From NCBI RefSeq assembly GCF_000255655.1, contig NZ_JH636434.1, positions 2,526,613-2,590,612 on the forward strand: DNA of 64,000 bases, written 5' to 3'. Positions 7,231 to 16,310 of this stretch are shown piece after piece; positions within the stretch are counted from its first letter, which is position 1; every line of letters begins with the position of its first letter. Source of the stretch: Schlesneria paludicola DSM 18645 (lineage in GTDB: Bacteria > Planctomycetota > Planctomycetia > Planctomycetales > Planctomycetaceae). Both the position numbers and the translations under genes were made by a program. Below the pieces are notes generated by a model. The model was not told the origin of the DNA. It made no database searches and saw only the letters and a program-made list of their open reading frames with translations.

Positions 7231-9078
7231 CTAGGTCGGGCCCTTCGATCTCCTTGAGCGCGTAAGAACATTGCCTGTCCTGAAACGCATAACAACCTCC
7301 TGCGACTGCTGCTTTAGCCGCCCGTTTGTCTCATGCGATCCCTTTGAGTAGTAGTCGGCACTGTAGAGAATTAAATAAGTTCCTGGTGTCGCTAGAGGCT
7401 GTGTTTCTGGCGTTCGCCGCAGCAGAATTGTTGCGACGGATGTTTGCCACATTGCCAATTCGATGTTGCTACTGGGCTCATTCGCGTTGATCCAGTCGAT
7501 CGCCTCGTGGAGGCCTTGACCCCAATCTAAGCTGCTACCAAGTAGATGGCGGTGTCCGCGTTCAGTGCCCCCGACAAAGTCGTTAAAATAAGCGAGATGA
7601 TTCGGGTAAACGCTCATGGTGCTATATACAGAAAAAAGCAACAAGACGAAGAGCGTAGTCATCTTGACGGGCGACGCCATCAATAGAGACCCGGACTGCG
7701 CGATGAAGATCAGGAGCAAGCCGAGTGCGGGAAATACATATCGGAGATGTATATTAAACTCTGTCTGCGAACTGACAACAAACAGCAGGACAATCGCAGG
7801 GGCGAGCAACAGTAATTCATCGCGAACTGACACCGGCCGACTGCTCGACAGCAATCGAAGCACTGTCACGAGCACAAATAAACCCCAAATGCCGCAGGGC
7901 ACTTTCACCAAAAGACCATAGAGATAGTAATACCACCAACCACCATGTTTCCATTCGCCACGGAGGTAGGATCTTTCGTGAAAGCATTCGAAATCTTTCT
8001 TCTGAGTGTCGAATCCAAGAAGATACTGTTGCGGGAACGGAACGGGAAGAAGCCCGATCCAGTGATCGCGGAAGCGATTTCCTGCGGTCCCCGGCGGATG
8101 ACCCGCCAGCGAACGGCTCACAAAGGTAAAATTTTTGAGTAACGTACCTGTCCCGCCAAACGCGTAACAGACGTTGATGATATATATTGCAATAAGAAGA
8201 ATCGCAGTGAGCTGTAGCGCGGATGGCGCGGGCTTGTGGACGCCAGACTCAGTGCTCGCAGATTGAGTGTTGCCGATTGTGCGTGCGAGACTCGAATCGC
8301 AAGTAGCCGGTGACCAAAGAGGTTGGATTGTTTCGCTTCTGCAAGCTCGCCCCCTCTTTGGATCGAGCAGACGCCATGAGCACCAGAGAAGTGGCCATAA
8401 ACCAAAAAGGAACAACCAACTTAGCTTCGTCAGCTCTGCAACACCCAAAGAGATGCCTGCGACTGTAGCAGATTTCCAATTTGGGGATTTCAGCCAACGC
8501 CAGAACGTGTAGCCCGCCACGATACCAAATGCGGTACAAGCAGAATCAGGAGTAATGAGCTCCCCGTGAGCCAATATATTTGGCTCGAAGACATAAAGAT
8601 TCAATGCAACGAATCCCGCGGCGACACCGTACAGCTCTCTTGCCCAACGGTAGGCGCAGATCGATCCGATGAGACTAAATGGAATACAAGCCCATCGAGC
8701 ATAGTAGATGAGCTGAATTGATAACGGTCCGTTCGCCAGAATGAAATCATCACCAAGAGCGAATTCAGCTCTTGAGCCAGGACTATGATGAAAATGCGAC
8801 CAGTCAGGCTTGTGACCGACAAAGATTACCGGCAAGGCGGCAAGCATCCTGACGAGAGGAGGATTCACGCGATAGGCTTCAAAGCTCCCTAGACACCAAT
8901 GACTAATCCCACTCGCTAAGAAAGCGGGTTCTAGATAGGTTGGGCTATGACATGTTGCCGAATACCCCAGTAACCCTGCCTGAATTGCTAGAAGCGCAAC
9001 CACAGCGATCGTCTCATACCGATTGCGCAACACAGAAACGCCGCACAGCGCTCCACTTTGTACTCTCTGTCCAAGCAA
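7231..9078 (-). CDS. GT39/ArnT-like polytopic membrane glycosyltransferase
   Basis: 615 residues. The TTG at 9076-9078 is taken as start because GGGAG lies six bases before it; a GTG at 9033 is the alternative. The N-terminal half carries many transmembrane helices and a first loop with H-S-P-T-Y-L-E-P and R-V-N-P-P-L-V-R. This loop position in dolichyl-phosphate-mannose-protein mannosyltransferases and ArnT holds the catalytic acidic residue; here Glu is available in the loop. A later extracytoplasmic loop holds D-W-G-Q-G-L. The family moves a sugar from a polyprenyl-phosphate carrier to a protein or lipid outside the membrane. It is the first gene of the minus-strand block and could glycosylate one of its exported products (inference). 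Confidence 0.75.
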   Translation of the reverse strand: MLGQRVQSGALCGVSVLRNRYETIAVVALLAIQAGLLGYSATCHSPTYLEPAFLASGISHWCLGSFEAYRVNPPLVRMLAALPVIFVGHKPDWSHFHHSPGSRAEFALGDDFILANGPLSIQLIYYARWACIPFSLIGSICAYRWARELYGVAAGFVALNLYVFEPNILAHGELITPDSACTAFGIVAGYTFWRWLKSPNWKSATVAGISLGVAELTKLSWLFLFGLWPLLWCSWRLLDPKRGRACRSETIQPLWSPATCDSSLARTIGNTQSASTESGVHKPAPSALQLTAILLIAIYIINVCYAFGGTGTLLKNFTFVSRSLAGHPPGTAGNRFRDHWIGLLPVPFPQQYLLGFDTQKKDFECFHERSYLRGEWKHGGWWYYYLYGLLVKVPCGIWGLFVLVTVLRLLSSSRPVSVRDELLLLAPAIVLLFVVSSQTEFNIHLRYVFPALGLLLIFIAQSGSLLMASPVKMTTLFVLLLFSVYSTMSVYPNHLAYFNDFVGGTERGHRHLLGSSLDWGQGLHEAIDWINANEPSSNIELAMWQTSVATILLRRTPETQPLATPGTYLILYSADYYSKGSHETNGRLKQQSQEVVMRFRTGNVLTRSRRSKGPT

Positions 9079-9953
9079 GATGAGCTCCCAAAGTCCAGGC
9101 TAGGTAGAATCGCAAAATTGTATTCAGTCGAAAAAAGCAACTCCAATAGATCCGGTTGGCAAAGACTGAGCGACCAGCCCGACGCTACAAGACGCGAAGG
9201 AGCGACACGCATCCGCGCCTTGACGCAGACTCCCGCCGTCAAAAATGCTTATTCGGATTCAGTATGCTGAACTCGCAAGAGTCGATCGACATCCTAGACT
9301 TCATTGAGCTTGATCACACGCCACCACTAGAACCCGCTTTAGCTGAATCAATTCGTAGCTTTTTTGTGCGAATGAAAGTCGCTAGTCGACACCACAGCGC
9401 CTCATACCCATCTCCGAATAAGCGCAGATGACAACTCATCGAGCCCTTGAATCAAGCCCACTCCGAATGCACGAACCCTTGTCTGCTTTCCTCGCCTCTG
9501 CTTAGCATCGACATCTGACGCAAAGCCATTGATTTGGAAAGATGCATCGACGCACACTGACGCCAGCGTGCGAAAGATAAGTCGCGTTCGTGAACGCATG
9601 CGGACTCACCTAAAAGCAGTGCCTTGCTGCGTTGCCGTTCGTTATCGCAGTTCGACAACACAGAGGCAGCGAGACACAAAACATCGGCACACCATTGAGT
9701 TTAGCCATGAGTCTACACGGAGTATGAATTTGCAAACACAGCATGCATTTGATACCCTGGCGCATCATTGAAGTCAACTCTAGGTGAATCACGTTGAATC
9801 ACGACCGAACGTTGGCGATTCTTGAGTGAAGTGAGCTGTCCGACTTGTGTCTTCATGAATCATCACAGCATTAGAACCGAACAGACTCGGCCGACTGAAT
9901 GCTCGGAAATTATGCGTAGCCTTGGTAGTCTGGGTCCACCAAGGGGGTGGCGG
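9079..9953. other. Intergenic stretch without a recognised gene
   Basis: About 875 bases between the start of the glycosyltransferase gene and the IS630 remnant. It must hold the promoter of the minus-strand block, but no convincing -35/-10 pair stands out. A 55-codon plus frame at 9264-9431 has no ribosome site or recognisable motif and is not called. Confidence 0.4.
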
Positions 9954-10882
9954 ATGTCCTATTCTAAGGAATTTCGCGGCGCGGCTCTGACGGCATGTGA
10001 TGCGAATGAAGGAACTCAACCTGTTGCGTTGCGATTTGACGTATCAGAGTCGTAGGTACGTCGAGTCAAGCAGCAGCGTCGCGAGACCGGCGAAGTGGCG
10101 GAAAAAAGTACTCGCAATCGCAAGCGAATTGGGCAGACTGGCTTCTGGCAAAGATTGACGAGCGGCCTGACGCATACTTGCGTGAACGGCAAGCCGCTTT
10201 GAAGGCGGAACGCAATGTCGTCGTCTCATTGCAAACAATCTGCAATGCTTGTCATGCATTGGAACGAAGTCGAAAAAAAAAGGACTCTGATCGCCTCCGA
10301 ACAGGATCGGTCCGATATCGTTGAGCAACGAGTTCAATGGCACGCCACACAGCCAACGATCGATCCGAATCGCGTGGTATTCATCGACGAAACCTACGCC
10401 AAGACAAACATGAGGCGTCGATACGGCTGTTCGATCATCGGAACGCGTCTGATCGAAAAGCCCCCTTGTGGCCGCTTGCAGACGACGACGTTCTTAGGGG
10501 CTTTACGAGCGGCGGGGTTCGTGGCTCCTCTGACTGTCGAAGGGCGATCAACTGAGACATCTTTCGAGCCTGGATCGAGCAGCACTTAGCTCCGACACTG
10601 GCACCCGGCGACATTGTCGTGATGGACAATCTGTCCAGCCACAAGGTGGCCGGCATCCGTAAAGCCATCCAGGCTGTTGGCGCCGAAGTTCGCTACTTAC
10701 CGCCGTATTCGCCAGACCTGAACCCCATTGAACTCGCGTTTTCAAAACTCAAAAAGCTGCTCAGAGACGGTGCCGAACGAACGACGGAGAAACTGACGAA
10801 ACACTGCGGGAAAATCCTCGATTTCTTCTCTGAGCACGAATGCCGAGGTTATTTCAAGGAGTGCGGATACCGCTACGATTAA
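9954..10882 (+). pseudogene. IS630 family transposase, broken by a stop codon and frameshifts
   Basis: Three plus-strand frames together rebuild a full IS630 transposase. The N-terminal helix-turn-helix begins MSYSKEFRGAALTACD at 9954 and reaches F-D-V-S-E-S before a TAG at 10053-10055, where relatives have Trp; the frame then continues V-R-R-V-K-Q. The middle part (10215-10589) holds the first catalytic Asp in [11 protein letters not shown]. The C-terminal part (10619-10882, already open upstream of its ATG) holds [11 protein letters not shown] and [13 protein letters not shown], the second and third catalytic acids. The frame changes near 10200 and near 10555. All DDE residues survive, but the gene cannot make one protein. 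The element ends were not resolved. Confidence 0.85.
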
Positions 10883-11194
10883 TGCTGAACCGCTCTAGCG
10901 TTCACTTCTTACCGAATCAGTTTGCACGATTCGACCAGTGACGTCCAACCCGGCATGCCGTCCGAGCGAAAGACGTTCAGGAGAGAAGGAAACGCAAAGG
11001 CCCTGTGGCGCAAGGACGCAAAGAAAGAACGGCGGACCTAACCCCCCTTTCACCCGCGGCTTGGCGCATTTGCGTTCACTTCTTACCGATTTTCCTTCTC
11101 ACATCAGATCGATTTGTGAGAGTCGACTGAAGACGCGCGTCTCTCCGAGGCGCGGTGAAACGAAGCCTCGTAATGCGAGCAGCGCGGTAGCGGG
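10883..11194. repeat. Intergenic repeat region with a CGCAAAGG-type inverted repeat
   Basis: An 18-base direct repeat GCGTTCACTTCTTACCGA occurs at 10898-10915 and 11072-11089. Between them lies a loose inverted repeat beginning ACGCAAAGGCCCTGTGGCGC near 10990 and ending GGCGCATTTGCGTTCACTT near 11080. It is related to the two clearer copies at 14380-14480 and 14530-14625. No gene is seen. Confidence 0.5.
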
Positions 11195-11575
11195 TCAGGC
11201 ATCGTAAAGGCAACCGGCGGAGCTCATGCGGTCCATCATGACTTCGCGGAGTTCTTCGCGGATTTCGTTGGCCAACCCGGCATGACTGGCGCGATGCGCG
11301 ACCCGGTCGCGGAGACGACGCAGCTTGTCAATCAGTGACCCTGTCTCCAATCCGGTGGCTCGGTAACGCTCGTGAGCGTGCTCGACCGGGAGGAAGACCG
11401 ATTGGCGTGCGTGGGGGCGGCCCACCAGTAGCATGTCGAGGATCGCTAAGAGCCAACATGAGGTCTGTGGCCCGACCGGCTGTTCGAGTATCTCGCGCAA
11501 ATCCCCCAGCAACAGGAACTCAAGTTCTCGATTTTCGCCGGTGGCCGAAATGTGACGAGGGGATGCGGCGATCAT
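11195..11575 (-). CDS. Hypothetical protein, mostly helical
   Basis: The ATG at 11573-11575 has GAGG nine bases upstream and gives 126 residues; the frame is open to 11716, but that extension has no ribosome site. The protein is charged and helical (G-D-L-R-E-I-L-E, L-I-D-K-L-R-R-L-R-D-R-V-A-H-R, E-I-R-E-E-L-R-E-V-M-M), with one hydrophobic stretch (W-L-L-A-I-L-D-M-L-L-V-G). There is no signal peptide or known domain. It stands alone between repeat-rich intergenic stretches. It could be a real small cytosolic protein typical of planctomycetes, but the call is moderate. Confidence 0.45.
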   Translation of the reverse strand: MIAASPRHISATGENRELEFLLLGDLREILEQPVGPQTSCWLLAILDMLLVGRPHARQSVFLPVEHAHERYRATGLETGSLIDKLRRLRDRVAHRASHAGLANEIREELREVMMDRMSSAGCLYDA

Positions 11576-12664
11576 CGACTGTTTCCTCACATAGGTCCGC
11601 CTTGAGCGGACTGCTCCATCGAAAACTCTGGCCACGTCAAGTGATTCAAGTCCGCCAAAGGCCAAGCACCTTACGAAAGAAAGAGAAATCAAATCCTCAG
11701 ACTTGCGTTGGGGCAATCAGTAAAACAGCTGGGATGCCGCCGTTTTCGAGAGCGGATTCGAAAAGCGTCAACGCTGTGAATTCGGTGCAACCACGTTGAG
11801 CCGGCGTATTGCAATTCATCAGCGAACCGTGCGACGAAAGAGCAATTAGCAACTGGCGTGCCAGCAATGATGACGGTTTGTCATTAATTCAAAACTGCGC
11901 GAAACACGCAGTAAATAAGGGCCTGCTACGTGGATTTCTGAACGGCACAGGACCATTGTCAAGGACCGACTGCACTAATCACAGGCAATTCATCATGAAG
12001 CTTGAGCGAATCGCGGATCAGGAACTTGTGAAGATCTGCTGTAGATGACTGCGGACTCAAGAGACGACACGATTGCGAGAGACAATCCTGCAACGTGAGT
12101 TCTTTTTTCCGAAGCATTCCAAACTTCCCATTCGATCAGCGAAATCCTGATTCAAGCTCGTTCGGACGTGGAACGAAAACGCTCCAGCGATCGATGCGAT
12201 TGAGCGTTCTCGCGAGCCAAAGAAGCAAATCGCCGTCGCAGAACCGAGGGGGTGGCTCAACGACGGCGACTGAGAATCAAGAATGACTGGCCCGTCAAAT
12301 CATACAGTTCGCTGCCTCTTTCGAATGTCCATCGTACTGTCACTGACCTCGACCGCTTTCCCGCAATTTTACTCTTGGTGGAAAGTCATGGTTGCCGTGT
12401 TGCGGAACCGATCGAGCCGCTGGGAAAGATTTCCCCGGCGAAGTTGATCGACGTGCGTCATCACTCGTGATTCAGAACCCATGCCAATCGAAATCGAGTG
12501 ACGCGGGCATCTCAGTTATCGGGCGTGATGAGTCGCGAATCCAGCGGATTGTTTCAGGTAGGCTTAGAACCTATTGCGTGAAGCAATCCACTGAAACTCA
12601 ACGCGTGGATTGGGGTGACTTTTCCGACGGCGAGCCACATTGCGCGATGATTTCGGCGAAGCAA
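11576..12664. other. Long intergenic stretch without a recognised gene
   Basis: About 1.1 kb. Several ORFs of 60-80 codons lie here on both strands (for example 11809-12048 plus and 12057-12260 minus), but none shows a domain, a ribosome site or periodic codon use. It may be decayed DNA next to the insertion-sequence remnants. Confidence 0.4.
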
Positions 12665-14098
12665 TCACGACGGCCGAAAGACCTCGGTCACGATCTCGCC
12701 TTCATTCACCGTGGCCCGTTCGGGGCGGCCCTGAAGCGGAAAGATGAGTTCGGTATGATGAATTCCGAGTGCCGCCAGAATCGTCGCGTGCAGACTGTGC
12801 ACATGAGTGGGACGTTCAACAGCGTGCATTCCAAAGTCATCGGTCGCCCCCACGATCTGTCCGCCGTTCACACCGCCCCCCGCCAGCCACATGGTAAAAC
12901 CGTAAGGATTGTGATCACGGCCATCCCCCTTTTCGCTCATCGGCGTCCGACCGAACTCACCGCCCCAGACGACGAGTGTTTCCTCGAGCAGTCCACGCTG
13001 CTTTAGATCGTTGAGCAAGGCCGCGATTGGACGATCGGTCGCACCGCAATGTTCCGTGTGATTCTGTTCGATTCGAGCATGCGCATCCCATTTGCTACCG
13101 GAACCGGAATAGAGCTGCACGAAGCGTACACCGCGTTCCACCAGTCGACGCGCCAGCAGGCAGTTTTGCCCGAACGCTTGCGTACGCGGTTCGTCCAAGC
13201 CGTAAGCGGCCCGAGTCGCTTGAGTCTCTTGCGTCAAATCCACCGCCTCGGGAGCATGCGCCTGCATCCGAAACGCCAGTTCGTACGAGGCAATTCGTGC
13301 CTCCAGGGCGCTATCACCCGGACGATTCGTCAGGTGCTCGCGATTCAAATGATTGATGTAGTCCAACTTTCGTCGCTGCCGAGCATCGCTGATTTCTGCG
13401 GGTGGATTCAGGTGCAGAATCGGATGACGGCCTGGAAGGAATTTCGTTCCCTGATGGACCGCAGGCATAAAGCCCGATCCCCATGCACGATTTCCGCCAG
13501 GCGGCTCGCGGTCGCTATCGAGGAGGACCACGAATCCGGGCAGGTTCCGATTCTCGGTTCCCAGTCCATAGTTCACCCACGCTCCCAAGCTTGGCCGTCC
13601 CGCCAGGATACTGCCCGTATTCATTTGGGTGACGCCGCCGACGTGATTGAGCGCATCAGAGGTGCACGAGCGGATCACACATAAGTCATCGGCACATTCC
13701 CCGACAAATGGATACCAGTCGGAAACCGGCAGCCCGCTTTGGCCGTACTGCTTCCAAGTCCGTTTCGAGGCGAGCAGTCCATTCTCGTTGACCCCCATGG
13801 GCGTAATCGCCCGCTTGATCGACGGAGGAAGCGGCTGGCCGGCAAAGGTGTTCACCAATGGCTTCGGATCGAAGGTGTCGAGATGACTGGGCCCACCGTC
13901 CATGAACAGGAAGATGACGTTCCGTGCGGCCCCCCAGAAATGAGGTTTGCTTGGGTCAGTTCCCGCCGCGTGGCCTTGCTGCCGTTCGCCCGCCAGCATT
14001 CCCGCCAACGCAATGGCACCGAATCCGCCACCTGCGCGACAGAGGAAATCGCGGCGGCTCGCGGCACTGCGATGATGCAATTCGTTGGCGAAAGACAT
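12665..14098 (-). CDS. DUF1501 family protein, Tat-exported, sulfatase-like fold
   Basis: 477 residues. A twin-arginine signal (S-R-R-D-F-L-C-R-A-G-G-G-F-G) opens the protein, as is usual for the DUF1501 family. The body has the alkaline-phosphatase-superfamily landmarks of that family: F-L-F-M-D-G-G-P-S-H-L-D-T-F-D-P-K-P near residues 63-80, W-D-A-H-x-R-I-E-Q-N-H, V-V-W-G-G-E-F-G-R-T-P and G-R-D-H-N-P-Y-G-F-T. In planctomycetes this family is normally encoded beside a DUF1549/DUF1553 cytochrome-like protein; no such gene is present on either side here. The substrate is unknown. Export through Tat implies a folded, possibly metal-bound protein in the periplasm. Confidence 0.9.
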   Translation of the reverse strand: MSFANELHHRSAASRRDFLCRAGGGFGAIALAGMLAGERQQGHAAGTDPSKPHFWGAARNVIFLFMDGGPSHLDTFDPKPLVNTFAGQPLPPSIKRAITPMGVNENGLLASKRTWKQYGQSGLPVSDWYPFVGECADDLCVIRSCTSDALNHVGGVTQMNTGSILAGRPSLGAWVNYGLGTENRNLPGFVVLLDSDREPPGGNRAWGSGFMPAVHQGTKFLPGRHPILHLNPPAEISDARQRRKLDYINHLNREHLTNRPGDSALEARIASYELAFRMQAHAPEAVDLTQETQATRAAYGLDEPRTQAFGQNCLLARRLVERGVRFVQLYSGSGSKWDAHARIEQNHTEHCGATDRPIAALLNDLKQRGLLEETLVVWGGEFGRTPMSEKGDGRDHNPYGFTMWLAGGGVNGGQIVGATDDFGMHAVERPTHVHSLHATILAALGIHHTELIFPLQGRPERATVNEGEIVTEVFRPS

Positions 14099-14379
14099 CT
14101 GGGAACCTCGACGGGGATTGACGTGCTGGCGAAGTGGTGCCTCAGGTCACCTTTTGCTTCGACGTGATTGGAATGACCTGATTTCAATTCTTCGAGTTCG
14201 CGCTGTGACCCGCTATCGTATCGGTAAGTGAGGCAATTTCCAGATCGGACCGATGGAAGACGCTGATCATGAACGGGACGTGGTCGTCACGAACGACATG
14301 CATTGGGTCGCGACCGTCGGCAATATCTCACGACCAGGTGTTCGCGACGAGCTTGCTTAATTGCCTTAAGAATGAATCG

Positions 14380-14482
14380 CAAAGGCACAAGGGCGCGGGG
14401 ACGCAAAGGAACACATGGTCACTTATCTCTCGTCTTTGAATTTCCTTCGCGCCCTTGCGACTTCGCGCCTTTGCGTTCAATT
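14380..14482. repeat. CGCAAAGG-type inverted repeat, copy 1
   Basis: The left arm CGCAAAGGCACAAGGGCGCG at about 14381-14400 pairs with the right arm reading CGCGCCCTTGCGACTTCGCGCCTTTGCG at about 14450-14477. The centre holds GGAACACATGGTCACT and TCTCTCGTCTTTG, and a second near-identical copy follows within 60 bases. It can fold as a long hairpin. Similar CGCAAAGG palindromes are spread in many planctomycete genomes (general knowledge); the function is unknown. Confidence 0.6.
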
Positions 14483-14529
14483 CTTCGTGCTGCTGATTCC
14501 CTCGCACCGGCTCAAGGGCTTTAAGAATC

Positions 14530-14625
14530 AAGCACAAAGGCGCAAGGGCGCGGAGACGCAAAGGAACACATGGTCACTATCTCTCGTCTTTGGATTTCCT
14601 TCGCGCCCTTGCGTTCAATTCTTCA
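14530..14625. repeat. CGCAAAGG-type inverted repeat, copy 2
   Basis: It repeats copy 1 closely (CACAAAGGCGCAAGGGCGCG, then GAACACATGGTCACTATCTC, then TTCCTTCGCGCCCTTGCGTT). The right arm is shorter by about a dozen bases. The two copies lie head to tail between the DUF1501 gene and the ABC permease gene. The rest of 14099-14652 holds no recognisable gene. Confidence 0.6.
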
Positions 14626-14652
14626 AACGACCGGTTTCGTCGCGAAACGTTC

Positions 14653-16236
14653 CTAGGAATGGCGTGTTCCCAGTTCCTGGAGTCGGGCGGCAATCATCAT
14701 TTGAAAGACAAAGCAGACCAATCCGGTCAGGACCCAAACCGAGATCGTCGCGGGAAGCTCACCCCACAGACTCCGCACTCCACTGGAATCGGCGATGACC
14801 ATAAAGAACTGCCAGACCGGGCAACAGACAGAAACGGGGCCCATCAGAAAAATCGCGGCGGGCAGCGCCCCCCACTTGAGGAACAGGCTTAGCAAGGCGA
14901 TCAAATGCAGGAAGATCAGGAACGACATGACAATCGCCCAGAACCGCGCATCAATGGCATTCGCGATGAAACGACCTGTCGTTGCTTGAGGCAGCCAGCT
15001 CACCGCAAACACCAAACAGGTGAGCACAGGAACGAGCCCCAACGCACAGCCGATCGCTTTGGAGTATCCAATGTACGGAATTGAACGGGGCAGCATCAGC
15101 AGCGATGACATCGTTTGCAGACGAATCTCGTCATGGAAAATCCGCGACGCGTAGACGCACGATTCCAGAACCAGAAAAGCCAGCAAGGTCACACTGTAGA
15201 CCGGCAGAACATCAGACGGTCCGATCCCGAGGCTATTCGACGGGATTTCAGCAACCCCCATGAGCACCAGAAACAGAGAGATATACGCCATAAACTTGCC
15301 AACAAGCAGCAGATACCCACCACCGATGAACTGGAAATCTTTCCAGACAAACGGATACGTCCAGCATCGGCCAGGGCTGAGAAACTTCATTCGCGTCGTC
15401 GATTTCAGCACCGCGCCGCGCGACGCATTGCCTTGCGATGCCGAGTTGACGTACGGTCCAAATAACAGCCAGGCCAGGCCAAAGCAGAAGACCCCGACAC
15501 CCACGTTTGAAATCACTTGTTTCGTCAGAAACGGTTCGTTGAATCCCGTCATCATGACGTCAGAAAGCTTGTAGTAGACGCACGAGTCCTGGATCCATTC
15601 GAGCAGCGTGAGAACCAGTGATTGCCACCAGATCGATTTCGTCCAGCCAGTGACTTGCAGGTCTTTCAATTCGACAGCGGCCACTTTCGGGATGACGCCA
15701 TAGAGCACCATCAAGAGAGTCGTAAACGCCGCCGCGGCCCCTCCGCGCTGAAAGACCACGGACGACACCAAAGCCACATTCGCCAAAAGCACTGTGTAAG
15801 CCATCAGGTCGACATAGGCGGCGATGATCTGCTGTGTCGTCACCCCCCCCAGCGTCACAGCAAGCAGCATGAATGGAAACTGAACGACCAGCAGCAACAT
15901 GACCTGAATCAGGCGGCTGGTCGATTTTCCAAACAGAATCCCTAGATGATTCAGCCCGGCCATCTGCAACAGGCCAATGGTGTCTTCTTCTTTCTCTTCC
16001 GTGATGGCAGACGAGAAAAAACCGATCCCGGCGCAGGTGATAAACAGCGCGTTCAACCACGCGATCTGCGAGAAGAACGTCAACCCGGGTGCACCGAGCA
16101 TGGCGCTCTGGAATGTGGCTGTCAGCAGGCAGAGGTAAATAAACCCCACAAATGCTAATCGGAACAGGTGGTTCCGCAGTTGCCGAGCATCCATTCGCAA
16201 GGCCCGCGTCAACAGCGCCAGTAAACCGTAGTACAT
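14653..16236 (-). CDS. ABC-2 type transporter permease
   Basis: 527 residues with about twelve hydrophobic helices. The early segment S-S-A-I-T-E-E-K-E-E-D-T-I-G-L-L-Q is the cytoplasmic loop typical of ABC-2 permeases of the NatB/GldF sort, which sits just before the helix facing the ATPase. The gene lies 74 bases downstream of the matching ATPase gene on the same strand and probably shares its transcript. The family exports lipids, polysaccharides or drugs, or supports gliding and envelope functions; the substrate here cannot be named. There is no periplasmic binding protein, so it is more likely an exporter than an importer. Confidence 0.85.
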   Translation of the reverse strand: MYYGLLALLTRALRMDARQLRNHLFRLAFVGFIYLCLLTATFQSAMLGAPGLTFFSQIAWLNALFITCAGIGFFSSAITEEKEEDTIGLLQMAGLNHLGILFGKSTSRLIQVMLLLVVQFPFMLLAVTLGGVTTQQIIAAYVDLMAYTVLLANVALVSSVVFQRGGAAAAFTTLLMVLYGVIPKVAAVELKDLQVTGWTKSIWWQSLVLTLLEWIQDSCVYYKLSDVMMTGFNEPFLTKQVISNVGVGVFCFGLAWLLFGPYVNSASQGNASRGAVLKSTTRMKFLSPGRCWTYPFVWKDFQFIGGGYLLLVGKFMAYISLFLVLMGVAEIPSNSLGIGPSDVLPVYSVTLLAFLVLESCVYASRIFHDEIRLQTMSSLLMLPRSIPYIGYSKAIGCALGLVPVLTCLVFAVSWLPQATTGRFIANAIDARFWAIVMSFLIFLHLIALLSLFLKWGALPAAIFLMGPVSVCCPVWQFFMVIADSSGVRSLWGELPATISVWVLTGLVCFVFQMMIAARLQELGTRHS

Positions 16237-16310
16237 GAAGAGACTCGGTAGAGAAACGAAAGTGTTCAGATTTTGGAATCGACGATGTCAGGCAAAGTGG
16301 CCGCCGACGC

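Noticed and set aside
9264-9431. A 55-codon plus-strand frame upstream of the glycosyltransferase gene
   Set aside because: No ribosome site, no motif, no neighbour on the same strand.
12392-13684. Overlapping plus-strand frames (204 and 211 codons) against the DUF1501 gene
   Set aside because: Antisense to a clear family member; no ribosome sites or domains.
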